From: Nocardioides euryhalodurans | GTDB taxonomy: Bacteria; Actinomycetota; Actinomycetes; Propionibacteriales; Nocardioidaceae | Length of the DNA: 64,000 nucleotides | Assembly: GCF_004564375.1 (NCBI RefSeq) | Contig: NZ_CP038267.1 | Location: 994,501-1,058,500 of the forward strand | Direction of reading: 5' to 3' | In this document: one piece after another, positions 10,125 through 19,540 of the stretch | How the letters are laid out: every line of letters starts with the position of its first letter | Numbering within the stretch: the first letter of the stretch is position 1 | Program-made: the position numbers and the translations under genes | The notes under the pieces: generated by a model | Told to the model about the DNA's origin: nothing | What the model saw: the letters and a program-made list of their open reading frames with translations, nothing else | Databases searched by the model: none

Positions 10125-10775
10125 TCAGGAACGGGCCGCGACGTACGCCTCGGCACTCTCGCGCGCCTCGTCGACCAGGCCGTCCACGACGAGCAGCCGC
10201 GGCAGCAGCCCGCGCTCGGTCGTGAGGGCCCGGAACATCGTCGAGACCGTGACGCCGTGCCCCGGCCGGTGGACCACCTCGGCCCGATCGCCCGGGAAGA
10301 CCTCCCCCTCCTCGAGGACACGGAGATAGGGGCCGGGCCGGCCGTCGGCGGTGAACCGCTTGACCCAGGCGGTGGTGTCGAGCCCTGACTCCCCCATCCA
10401 GCCCTTGAAGTCGTTGCACGGGATCCTCACGGACGCGACCTCGAGCAGTGCGGAGCCGACCCGCCAGTGCTCGCCGACCTCGGCCTCGTTGACGTCGTAG
10501 CCGCTCGTGGTCAGGTTCTCGCCGAAGATGCCGTCGCGGAGGTCGGCGCCGAACTCGGTGGCCCAGCGGTCGAGGTCCTCCCGGGCGAACGCGTAGACCG
10601 CCTGGTCGACGCCGCCGTGGTGCTTGGTGTCGGAGACCTGGTCGCCGTCGATGCCCAGGGTGCGCACCTCCACCGGACCCGGCACGGGGAGCTTCTCGAT
10701 CGACGTACGGCCGATGTCGGCCCAGGCGCGCTCGCGCGGGCGGCCGACGTTGACGGAGCGGATCGTGAACCTCAC
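10125..10775 (-). CDS. MOSC domain-containing protein (YiiM-like)
   Basis: A 216-residue MOSC protein of the stand-alone YiiM type, associated with molybdenum-cofactor chemistry and detoxification of N-hydroxylated compounds. Visible are the N-terminal GIDGDQVSDTKHHGGVDQAVY segment, GENLTTSGYDVNEAEVG, the conserved cysteine in VRIPCNDFKGWMGE (the putative Moco-binding Cys) and the short C-terminal three-helix domain. The start is GTG at 10775. It stands between the kinase and acyl-CoA ligase genes with short gaps; substrate unknown. Confidence 0.9.
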   Translation of the reverse strand: MRFTIRSVNVGRPRERAWADIGRTSIEKLPVPGPVEVRTLGIDGDQVSDTKHHGGVDQAVYAFAREDLDRWATEFGADLRDGIFGENLTTSGYDVNEAEVGEHWRVGSALLEVASVRIPCNDFKGWMGESGLDTTAWVKRFTADGRPGPYLRVLEEGEVFPGDRAEVVHRPGHGVTVSTMFRALTTERGLLPRLLVVDGLVDEARESAEAYVAARS

Positions 10776-10800
10776 GGGCTCATCCCACCACGGCCCGGGG

Positions 10801-11712
10801 TCACTCCTGTACTGCTTTGACGATCGCGACGCAGCGGGTGACGTGGTCCCGCTCGTCCGCGTCGAGCGCGCGGCCCGCCCGGCGGGCGTCCTGGACGGCC
10901 CACGAGGCGTCCACCACCATCCGGACCACGGTCCAGTCGCGGGCGCGGGCCTCGTCGAGGCCGGCTGCGTCGACCACGGTGTGGAAGCGACGGCGGAGCG
11001 AGGCGCGGACGTCGCCCTGCACCTCCTCCCAGCGGTTGTGGAGCAGCGGCGCCGGCTCGTAGTGCGGGTCGCCGCTCATCGGCTTCGGGTCGATCACCAG
11101 CCACGGCTCCCGGTCGGCCGCGAGCACGTTGGCGTAGTGGAGGTCGCCGTGGATCATCACCCCGGTGCTGGCGGCGTCCGACACCAGCGCCCGGCCGAGG
11201 TGGAGCGCCTGCTCGACCATGCGCGGCGGCACGGGCAGCTCGCGTCCGAGTCCCTCGAGGTCGTCCAGCCAGCGACTGACGTACGAGGTGAGGGGGCGCA
11301 GCTGCGGGGGCGCCGGGCGGTGCAGCCGCGGGTAGAAGCCGGCGACGACCTCGCAGGCCGCCACGTCCCACAGGTCGGAGAGGTCCCGGGGGTGCAACCG
11401 CTCGAGCAGCATCGCGCGGCGGTGCGGGTCGGCGCGCAGCAGTCGTACGGTGCCGTCGCCCTGCCAGTGCTGCAGGGCGAGGGCCTCGTGCTCGGACTCG
11501 TCGTCGGGGAGCGCCAGCTTGAGCGCCGCCGCGACCCCGTCCGCGTCGACGACCGGGAGGACCAGCGAGCAGAACCCGTGCATCGGCTCACCGTCCGGCG
11601 CCAGCCCCCACTCCTCGAGGAGCTCGGCGCGCAGCCGCGGCAACCGGTCCAGCCAGTCCGCCCACTCCTCCCCGAGGCTGCGCTGCGCCTCCAGGCCGGC
11701 CGGGATGGTCAC
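10801..11712 (-). CDS. APH(6)/hydroxyurea-kinase-type phosphotransferase
   Basis: Aminoglycoside/hydroxyurea antibiotic-resistance-kinase family protein (303 residues). The kinase-like fold shows the catalytic loop MIHGDLHYANVLAA (Asp general base) and the metal-binding VIDPKPMSGDPHYE, plus ALKLALPDDESEHEALAL with the nucleotide-binding lysine. The family includes streptomycin 6-kinases but also many housekeeping kinases, so resistance should not be assumed. The GTG start at 11712 shares the GTGA of the AraC stop, giving tight translational coupling to that regulator. Confidence 0.85.
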   Translation of the reverse strand: MTIPAGLEAQRSLGEEWADWLDRLPRLRAELLEEWGLAPDGEPMHGFCSLVLPVVDADGVAAALKLALPDDESEHEALALQHWQGDGTVRLLRADPHRRAMLLERLHPRDLSDLWDVAACEVVAGFYPRLHRPAPPQLRPLTSYVSRWLDDLEGLGRELPVPPRMVEQALHLGRALVSDAASTGVMIHGDLHYANVLAADREPWLVIDPKPMSGDPHYEPAPLLHNRWEEVQGDVRASLRRRFHTVVDAAGLDEARARDWTVVRMVVDASWAVQDARRAGRALDADERDHVTRCVAIVKAVQE

Positions 11713-12536
11713 CGGGGCTGGTCGTCGAGGTAGCGGCCGGGGGTCATGCCGGTGACGGTACGGAAGTCCTGGGTGAAGTGCGCCTGGTCGGCGTACCCGA
11801 GCTCGGCGGCCATCGCGGCGAGCGAGGTCGTGCCGGCCTTCAGCCGCTCGACTGCGTCGTGGAGCCGGCGCCGCTGCACCAGCCACTTCGGCGTCATGCC
11901 CACGCGCTGCAGCACGAGTCGCTGGAGGGTGCGCTCGGAGGTCGCGAAGGCCTCGGCGACCTCACCGACCCGGCTGACCTCCGGGTGGTCGCGCAACCAG
12001 GTGACGACGTCGTTGACGAGCAGGCCCTGCGGGTCGAGGGGCAGCAGCGGCGCGAGCTGCCGCTCGACCTCCGCGATCGCGACCCCGTGCGCCCCGGGAT
12101 CCGTGGGGTCCGGCTCCATCGCGGCCCGCACCCGCGCCACGAGGGTGGGTGCGTCGAGAGCCGGGACAGCGTCGAGGTCGACGTACGTGTCGGTCACCGG
12201 GGTCACCGGACCGTCGAGGAGCAGCGAGCCGGCCGCCGGCGTGAGCATCGTCCCGACCGCCCAGCCGGTGCCCTCGAGGGTGACCGAGGACAGGCCACGG
12301 ACCACGCCGTAGAAGCGGGCGTATGTGTTGCTCACCACCACCAGGCAGGCGGGGTGCTGGAGCGTGCTCTGCCGCTGCGGCTCCTCGACCGACCACACCG
12401 GGATCCAGTAGCGCTGCACGAGCGGCTCGAGGCCCCCGCCCGGCGCGTAGCGGTAGATCGGCGGGGACGGTCGGCTGGTGCCGGTGAGGTGGGCGCGGTC
12501 GATCGGGTCGACCGGACGCGGCCCGGTGTCAGTCAC
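11709..12536 (-). CDS. AraC-family transcriptional regulator
   Basis: A 275-residue regulator with a variable N-terminal sensor ([22 protein letters not shown]) and a C-terminal double helix-turn-helix ([20 protein letters not shown] and [26 protein letters not shown], then the MTPGRYL end). The GTG at 12536 was chosen because longer frames run into the divergent promoter region; GATAAT lies 7 nt upstream. Its stop overlaps the downstream kinase start (GTGA), so the pair is probably one transcript. The effector is unknown. Confidence 0.87.
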   Translation of the reverse strand: MTDTGPRPVDPIDRAHLTGTSRPSPPIYRYAPGGGLEPLVQRYWIPVWSVEEPQRQSTLQHPACLVVVSNTYARFYGVVRGLSSVTLEGTGWAVGTMLTPAAGSLLLDGPVTPVTDTYVDLDAVPALDAPTLVARVRAAMEPDPTDPGAHGVAIAEVERQLAPLLPLDPQGLLVNDVVTWLRDHPEVSRVGEVAEAFATSERTLQRLVLQRVGMTPKWLVQRRRLHDAVERLKAGTTSLAAMAAELGYADQAHFTQDFRTVTGMTPGRYLDDQPR

Positions 12537-12588
12537 GTGTCGGATTATCACAAGATCGGCGCGGATCCTGCTGCCTACCGTCTCCCCC

Positions 12589-13158
12589 ATGACCACCACG
12601 ACCCACCAGACGGCAGGACGTTTCGCGGCCCGTGCCGGCACCTTCGGCGAGCTCCTCGACGCGGTCGGGGACCGCTGGGACGCCCCCACCCCGTGCGAGG
12701 GGTGGACGGTCCGGGACGTGGCGGCGCACGCGATCGAGGCCGAGCGCGACTTCCTGCTCCGGCACGACCTCCTCGCCACGGACGCCCCCGACCTGTCGGA
12801 CCCGGCCGCGGCGTGGCGTACCCATGCCGCCGACGTGGTCGCGGCGCTCGCTCGCGACGGCGTGGCCGAGCGGGAGTACGACGGCTACTTCGGGCGTACC
12901 ACCATCGCGGCGACGATGGCCGACTTCTACGGCTGGGACCTCGTCATCCACGGCTGGGACGTCGCCCGGGCCACCGGCCAGTCGTGGTCGATCAGCGACG
13001 AGGAGGCCGCCTCGCTCGGCGCCACGGCCTCGGAGTGGGGCGACGCCCTCTACGGCGAGGGCATCTGCGCCCCGGCGGTCACCGTTCCCGACGACACACC
13101 GGCGCAGGACCGGCTGCTGGCCAGGCTCGGGCGGGACCCGTCCTGGACTCCGGCCTGA
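12589..13158 (+). CDS. TIGR03086 family protein (DinB/maleylpyruvate-isomerase-like)
   Basis: A 189-residue actinobacterial protein of the four-helix DinB/mycothiol-dependent isomerase fold. Typical pieces are [21 protein letters not shown] near the N-terminus (the His is the first metal ligand of the fold) and [19 protein letters not shown], which carries the second histidine. Many members are thought to be mycothiol-linked or metal-binding but the reaction is unknown. It starts at ATG 12589 with TACCGT 7 nt before (leaderless type) and diverges from the AraC gene across 52 nt. Confidence 0.87.
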   Translation: MTTTTHQTAGRFAARAGTFGELLDAVGDRWDAPTPCEGWTVRDVAAHAIEAERDFLLRHDLLATDAPDLSDPAAAWRTHAADVVAALARDGVAEREYDGYFGRTTIAATMADFYGWDLVIHGWDVARATGQSWSISDEEAASLGATASEWGDALYGEGICAPAVTVPDDTPAQDRLLARLGRDPSWTPA

Positions 13159-13189
13159 GCCCTTCCTGGGGCGTGCGTTGCCCCTCACC

Positions 13190-13317
13190 GGGTCTCGAGC
13201 CTCAGGCCCTGCCGGCCTTCGCACCTCGACCTCCGTGGGTCCCCGCGGCGTTCCGGTGCCTCGCCGGCCGTGCACAACCGGAGGTCGAGGTGCGAGCGCA
13301 GCGAGCCTCGAGACCCC
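13190..13317. repeat. Dispersed long inverted repeat, copy A
   Basis: A 128-bp imperfect palindrome between two convergent gene ends. The outer arms are GGGTCTCGAGCCTC at 13190 and GAGCCTCGAGACCC ending at 13316 (one mismatch). The inner arms GCACCTCGACCTCCG (13221-13235) and CGGAGGTCGAGGTGC (13279-13293) are perfect. Related sequence recurs at 18402-18530 and 38171-38367. It may act as a bidirectional terminator or be a non-autonomous repeat. Confidence 0.8.
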
Positions 13318-13348
13318 CGCACCAGTGGGACCACGATGGGAACGGTCG

Positions 13349-15222
<1,874 letters not shown>

Positions 15223-15317
15223 GTCGGACTTCCGTGGGCGACAGGCGGGAACGGTCATTGTTCCACGGCAGCGGTCGGCGACCAGAACTCGCGGTGCGCC
15301 CGGGTAGCGTGCCGCGG

Positions 15318-16235
15318 GTGTCCCTGACGTCGGCCCCCGTCGCGCCGACCAGGCACCTCCCCGTCCTCCCGGCAGCCGCGTTCGTCCTGGTCTGGTCCTC
15401 CGGCTACATCGCCGGGCCGGCGGCGGTGGACGCCGCCGCGCCGTTCTCCGTGCTGGGCTGGCGGTTCACGCTGGCCGCCCTCCTCGGCGGTGCGGTCGCC
15501 CTGGCCCTGCGACGGCCGTTCCGGATGCCGCGCGGGGTGCTGCTCCGCGTGGCGGTCGTGGGGCTGCTGATGAACGCCTGCCAGTTCGGCCTGATGTACG
15601 TCGCGTTCGACCTCGGCCTCGGGGCCACCGTCAGCTCGCTCTTCCACGCCCTCAGCCCGGTGCTGACCATGCTCCTCGCGGCGCTGCTGCTGCACGAACG
15701 CGTGGCGGCGCTGCAGGTGGTCGGCTTCGTGCTGGGCGTCGTCGGTGTGCTGCTCGTCCTCGGCCCCGACCTCGAGGCGGCAGGCGGGCTGCCCGCCGTC
15801 GCGCTCGGAGCCGCCAGCATGCTGATGCTCAGCATCGGCACCCTCGGGCAGCGCTGGATCGGGGCCAGTCCCGACCTGCTGTGGTCGACGACCGTGCAGT
15901 TCGCGGTCTCCGCTCCACCGATGCTGCTGGCCGGCCTGCTCACCGAGGGGGCCTGGCCCGTGACGGACCCCACGGCCGCCGTCGTGTCGGTGTCCTACCT
16001 GGTGGTCGTCTACTCCCTGGTCGGGCTGGCGCTGCTCGCGATGCTGGTGCTGCGTGGGGGCTCCGGCGCCGCGTCCAGCCTGTTCTTCCTCTCACCTCCG
16101 GTGACCGCGGTGCTCGCCTGGCTGGTGCTGGACGAGGCACTCGGCGCCCGCGAGCTCGCGGGGCTCGTGGTGGCCGTCGTGGGCGTGGCCGCCGCGACCC
16201 GGAGCCGACCACCCGGAGAAGTGCTCACGACGTGA
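15318..16235 (+). CDS. EamA/DMT-superfamily transporter
   Basis: A 305-residue polytopic membrane protein with about ten hydrophobic helices arranged as two EamA repeats (first [22 protein letters not shown]...[21 protein letters not shown]; second [23 protein letters not shown]...[16 protein letters not shown]). It is a drug/metabolite-type exporter with unknown substrate. The GTG at 15318 has TAGCGT 7 nt upstream, suggesting a leaderless transcript, and diverges from lepA. A second EamA gene lies at 53323. Confidence 0.9.
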   Translation: MSLTSAPVAPTRHLPVLPAAAFVLVWSSGYIAGPAAVDAAAPFSVLGWRFTLAALLGGAVALALRRPFRMPRGVLLRVAVVGLLMNACQFGLMYVAFDLGLGATVSSLFHALSPVLTMLLAALLLHERVAALQVVGFVLGVVGVLLVLGPDLEAAGGLPAVALGAASMLMLSIGTLGQRWIGASPDLLWSTTVQFAVSAPPMLLAGLLTEGAWPVTDPTAAVVSVSYLVVVYSLVGLALLAMLVLRGGSGAASSLFFLSPPVTAVLAWLVLDEALGARELAGLVVAVVGVAAATRSRPPGEVLTT

Positions 16236-16292
16236 GTCGGCTCGCCCGCACCGCCCAGTGAGCGAGCAGCACGGTGACGATCCGGGGCGGCC

Positions 16293-16928
16293 TCAGTCCG
16301 TCGAGGCGCGGCGGCGGGAGTCGCCCCCGCGGAGCCGGTGCCAGGTCCGAGCGGCCGGGTCTGCTGCCAGGAGCAGCAGCAACGGGAAGTAGCTCGTCGC
16401 CGGCACGGCCAGGGTGATCACCAACGCGAGCAGCAGCATGGCCACGTTGGCGGCGCCGTAGACAGGGTCGGCCTCGTCGTCCCCGTCGGTGAGCTCGGGA
16501 TGGCGGACCAGCACCACCTCGACGAGCGTCAGGCAGGTCGTCGACAGGACCATCGTCCCGATGTAGAGCAGCTTCGTCACCCCGTCGTCGGCGGCTGCGG
16601 CGACCAGCGCCGTCGGGAAGGGCAGGAACACGATGGTCAGGGCCCAGAGGAGCAGCAGCCGCATCACCCGGCCGTCCTGGACGGCCACGTGCCGGACCGA
16701 GTCGTGCTGGACGACCCACAGCCGGGCGATCACCACGAAGCTGAGCAGGAAGGCCCAGACCTCCGCCTGGTTCTCGCGCAGCAGCGCGCCCACCGAGTCG
16801 TAATCGTCGATCTGCGCGGTCAGCTCCACGAGCGGCAGCACCAGCAGGGTGATCGCGATCGCGACGATCGCGTCGATGAAGGTGATGAACCGCTCGTGCC
16901 CGCGGCGGCGGTGCTCGCGTGCAGCCAC
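16293..16928 (-). CDS. TMEM175/DUF1211-family membrane protein (potassium-channel-like)
   Basis: A 211-residue six-helix membrane protein. The first helix RFITFIDAIVAIAITLLVLPL fits the TMEM175 RxxxFxDxxxAIAITLL signature that lines the pore in this family of bacterial and lysosomal K+ channels; FLLSFVVIARLWVVQHD follows, also typical. Bacterial members have one six-helix repeat and assemble as tetramers. The start is GTG at 16928. K+ conduction is inferred from family. Confidence 0.85.
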   Translation of the reverse strand: MAAREHRRRGHERFITFIDAIVAIAITLLVLPLVELTAQIDDYDSVGALLRENQAEVWAFLLSFVVIARLWVVQHDSVRHVAVQDGRVMRLLLLWALTIVFLPFPTALVAAAADDGVTKLLYIGTMVLSTTCLTLVEVVLVRHPELTDGDDEADPVYGAANVAMLLLALVITLAVPATSYFPLLLLLAADPAARTWHRLRGGDSRRRASTD

Positions 16929-16969
16929 GGACGGCAGCCTACTGATGCCGGTGGTGGAGGATGATCGCC

Positions 16970-17920
16970 ATGAGCTCCACCGTCCGTCTCCCCACGGCCA
17001 TCCCGCACGGCCGTACGGCCCGCCGCCTGGAGTGGCCCTTCCTGCCGCCCGACCTGCGCGCTGCCATCGAACGCCGCTGCGGCTCGCCGGTCGTGGACGC
17101 GCACACCCAAAGATCCGGGTTCACCCCGGGCTTCGCCTCGGTCCTGGTGTGCGAGGACGGGTCGCGCCACTTCGTGAAGGCTGCCTCGGTGAAGGCGCAG
17201 CGGATGTTCGCCGAGGCCTACCGCGTCGAGGCGCGCAAGCTCGCAGCGCTCCCGGAGGGGGTGCCCGCGCCACGGTTGCTGTGGACGCTCGAGGAGGACT
17301 GGGTGGTGCTCGGGATCGAGCACGTCGCCTCCCGCCAGCCGGCCCGGCCGTGGACCGTGCCGGACCTCGACGCCTGCCTCGACTCCCTGGAGACGGTCGC
17401 GGCCGCGCTCACCCCGGTTCCCGAGGCGCTGGCGCTCGACGGCTTCGCGGACGAGCTCGCAGGCTTCCCCGCGTACTGGGAGCGGCTGCACACCCTCCCG
17501 GGTGGCCTCGCCCGCGTGGAGGAGGCCGCCGCGCTGGCCGCCAGGTTCGGGGAGGTGACGGCCGGCCAGACGGTCGTCCACTCCGACCTGCGCGACGACA
17601 ACGTGCTGCTCGACCCGGACGGGCGGGCCTGGTTCTGCGACTGGAACTTCCCGGTCGCGGGGGCGGACTGGATCGACTCGCTGCTGATGCTGATCGGCCC
17701 GCGCGGCGACGGGCTGGACGTGGAGGAGGTCATCAGGCGGCGCCCGCTGCTCCGGGACGTGCCGGCCGAGTCCGTCGACATCGTGCTGGCGTTGGTGACC
17801 GGCTACTTCCTGGCCTCGGCGCAGGACCCGGTACCCCCCACGTCACCGCACATCCGCGACCACCAGCGCTGGCAGGGCGAGGTCTGCTGGGCGTGGCTGG
17901 GAGAGCGACGGGGCTGGTGA
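16970..17920 (+). CDS. APH-type phosphotransferase family protein
   Basis: A 316-residue protein kinase-like phosphotransferase. Key elements are the nucleotide-binding region FVKAASVKAQRMFAEAYRVEARKL, the catalytic loop TVVHSDLRDDNVLLDPDGRAWFCDWNFPV (Asp base, then the DWN metal aspartate) and a C-terminal helical domain. Substrate unknown; family members include aminoglycoside, choline and fructosamine kinases. The ATG at 16970 was preferred to ATG 16961 because GGTGGAGG then lies at a usable distance upstream. Confidence 0.82.
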   Translation: MSSTVRLPTAIPHGRTARRLEWPFLPPDLRAAIERRCGSPVVDAHTQRSGFTPGFASVLVCEDGSRHFVKAASVKAQRMFAEAYRVEARKLAALPEGVPAPRLLWTLEEDWVVLGIEHVASRQPARPWTVPDLDACLDSLETVAAALTPVPEALALDGFADELAGFPAYWERLHTLPGGLARVEEAAALAARFGEVTAGQTVVHSDLRDDNVLLDPDGRAWFCDWNFPVAGADWIDSLLMLIGPRGDGLDVEEVIRRRPLLRDVPAESVDIVLALVTGYFLASAQDPVPPTSPHIRDHQRWQGEVCWAWLGERRGW

Positions 17921-17973
17921 GCGGGACGTCGGGTAGCGTGAGGTCACCGGCTCCGGCTGCCCGTCCTCGCAAT

Positions 17974-18003
17974 TTGGGCGGCAGCGCTGCGCGCTGCTAG
18001 CCT
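17974..18003 (+). promoter_or_regulatory. Candidate rpsT promoter
   Basis: TTGGGC (17974-17979) and TAGCCT (17998-18003) with an 18-nt spacer precede rpsT by 83 nt. The 165-nt gap 17921-18085 otherwise contains GC-rich sequence with GCGCGC runs that may fold; S20 genes are often feedback-regulated through their leader. Assignment is by eye only. Confidence 0.35.
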
Positions 18004-18085
18004 TTCACGTCGCGCGCGCAGCGGCGCGGCTCTCCGTCTCAGCACCACCCGACCAGCACATTCCTCTAGTCCGAAGGCTTCATCA

Positions 18086-18346
18086 GTGGCGAACATCAAG
18101 TCCCAGATCAAGCGGAACAAGCAGAACGAGAAGCGTCACGAGCGCAACAAGTCCGTCAAGACGGGCCTGAAGAGCGCCGTGCGCAAGTTCCGCGAGGCCG
18201 CCGAGGCCGGCGACAAGGACGCCGCCGTCGCTGCCGGTCGCGACGCCTCCCGCAAGCTCGACAAGGCGGTCTCCAAGGGCGTCATCCACAAGAACCAGGC
18301 CGCCAACCGCAAGTCGGCGATCGCCAAGAAGGCCGCGTCTCTCTGA
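18086..18346 (+). CDS. rpsT: 30S ribosomal protein S20
   Basis: Primary 16S rRNA-binding protein of the small subunit. The 86-residue product is Lys/Arg-rich with the usual start [20 protein letters not shown] and end [20 protein letters not shown], matching the family along its length. The start codon is GTG at 18086. It is monocistronic, followed by an intrinsic terminator, and faces holA, as in many actinobacteria. Confidence 0.98.
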   Translation: MANIKSQIKRNKQNEKRHERNKSVKTGLKSAVRKFREAAEAGDKDAAVAAGRDASRKLDKAVSKGVIHKNQAANRKSAIAKKAASL

Positions 18347-18363
18347 CCCGCGCCTGACGCTGC

Positions 18364-18387
18364 AAGGACCCGCTCCGGCGGGTCCTT
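18364..18387 (+). terminator. rpsT terminator
   Basis: AAGGACCCGC, loop TCCG, GCGGGTCCTT: a perfect 10-bp stem 17 nt after the rpsT stop, followed by CTGCATTT. Confidence 0.85.
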
Positions 18388-18401
18388 CTGCATTTCCGAG
18401 C

Positions 18402-18530
18402 CCCTGTCCCGAGCCTGCGAGGGACAGGGAAGGCGAGGAGGTCGAGGAGCCCGGCTCGCACCCGAGCGGAGCGAGGGGACGAGCGAGGCGTCACGAGACC
18501 CGGGAGCCCCTGCCCGAGCCCGCGAGGGGC
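18402..18530. repeat. Palindromic repeat cluster, degenerate copy C
   Basis: Between the convergent rpsT and holA genes lie two hairpins, CCCTGTCCC/GGGACAGGG (18402-18410, 18421-18429, perfect) and GCCCCT/AGGGGC (around 18506-18530). Between them are GGAGGTCGAGG and CACGAGACCCGGG, which resemble the right-hand half of the repeats at 13190 and 38171. It looks like a decayed member of that family. Confidence 0.55.
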
Positions 18531-18550
18531 GTGCCAGGAGGAACGACTGT

Positions 18551-19531
18551 CTAGCGGTCGCGGAGCGCGGTCACGGTGAGCACCAGCCGCTCCAGGGTGT
18601 AGGAGGGGTCGCTGGCCGCGCCCTTGATGTCGGCATCGGCCTGCGCGACAGCCCGGATCGCGCCAGCGATGGCCGTCTCCGACCACGACCGCGACTGGTC
18701 GCGGACGGTGCGGACCTTCCACGGCGGGACGCCGAGCTCACGGGCGAGATCGGCCTCGCGCATCCCGCGTGGCGCGCCGAGGTAGCGGGCGAGGCCGCGG
18801 GCGCTGCCCGCGAAGGCCGAGGTGACCAGGACGGCCGCCGTCCCCGCGTCGAGCGCCCAGCGGAGCTCCTCGAGGGCCTGGGCCCGCTGACCCCCGAAGG
18901 CCGCGTCGGCGACGGCGAACGACTTCGCCTCGGCGCGGCCACCGAAGTACTGCTTGACCTGCTCCTCCCCCAGCGTCACGTCCGGGAAGTCGCTGACCAG
19001 CTGGCTGGCTGCGGCGGCGAGAGAGCGGAGGTCCTGGCCGACCGCCTGGATCAGGGCGGTCGCGGCCGCCGGCTCGATCCTCCCACCCGCCGCGCGCACC
19101 TCGGCGGCCACGAAGCCGGGGTAGTCGCTGGGGCGGAGCTCACCGGACTTCGCCTCGGTCACCGCCGGCTGCTTGCGCAGCTTGGTCAGCACACCGCTCC
19201 CCTTCTGGCCGCCACCGTGGACGAGGACCAGCGCGACGTCGTCGACGGGTGAGGCGACGTAGTCGAGGAGACCCGCCACCGACTCCTCGGGCAGGTCCTC
19301 GAGGGAGCGCACGACGATGCAGCGGGTGCTGGAGAAGAGCGAGGGGGCGGTGAGCTCCCCGAGCGAGGCGAGCGTGAGGTCGGCCCCGCGGGTGTCGGAG
19401 ACCTCGGCCTCCGCGTCATGGCCGCGGACGGCGGCGCGGACGGCGACGACCGTGCGCTCGTTGAGGTACTCCTCCTTGCCGGTCACCAGGGTGACCCGGC
19501 CCAGGACGTCAGCCGCGCGGGGTCCAGCCAT
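18551..19531 (-). CDS. holA: DNA polymerase III subunit delta
   Basis: Clamp-loader delta subunit that opens the beta clamp. The 326-residue product shows the actinobacterial HolA pattern: VTLVTGKEEYLNERTVVAV at the N-terminus, the LASLGELTAPSLFSSTRCIVV region that contacts the clamp, AIRAVAQADADIKGAASDPSYTLERLVL at the C-terminus, and no intact P-loop, as expected for delta. It follows comEC by 9 nt in the order comEA-comEC-holA, a conserved linkage. Confidence 0.95.
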   Translation of the reverse strand: MAGPRAADVLGRVTLVTGKEEYLNERTVVAVRAAVRGHDAEAEVSDTRGADLTLASLGELTAPSLFSSTRCIVVRSLEDLPEESVAGLLDYVASPVDDVALVLVHGGGQKGSGVLTKLRKQPAVTEAKSGELRPSDYPGFVAAEVRAAGGRIEPAAATALIQAVGQDLRSLAAAASQLVSDFPDVTLGEEQVKQYFGGRAEAKSFAVADAAFGGQRAQALEELRWALDAGTAAVLVTSAFAGSARGLARYLGAPRGMREADLARELGVPPWKVRTVRDQSRSWSETAIAGAIRAVAQADADIKGAASDPSYTLERLVLTVTALRDR

Positions 19532-19540
19532 GCCCGGACC

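Noticed and set aside
10801..11712. Streptomycin-resistance determinant
   Set aside because: The fold matches the APH(6)/hydroxyurea kinase family but nothing visible fixes an antibiotic as substrate.
12529..13348. Continuation of the lepA frame for a further 270 codons
   Set aside because: The extension is Arg/Pro-rich, antisense to a well-supported gene and crosses a repeat; a single missing base restores the normal LepA ending.
18402..18530. CRISPR-like repeats
   Set aside because: The short GAGC...CGAG units are hairpin arms without regular spacers; no array of equal repeats exists anywhere in the window.
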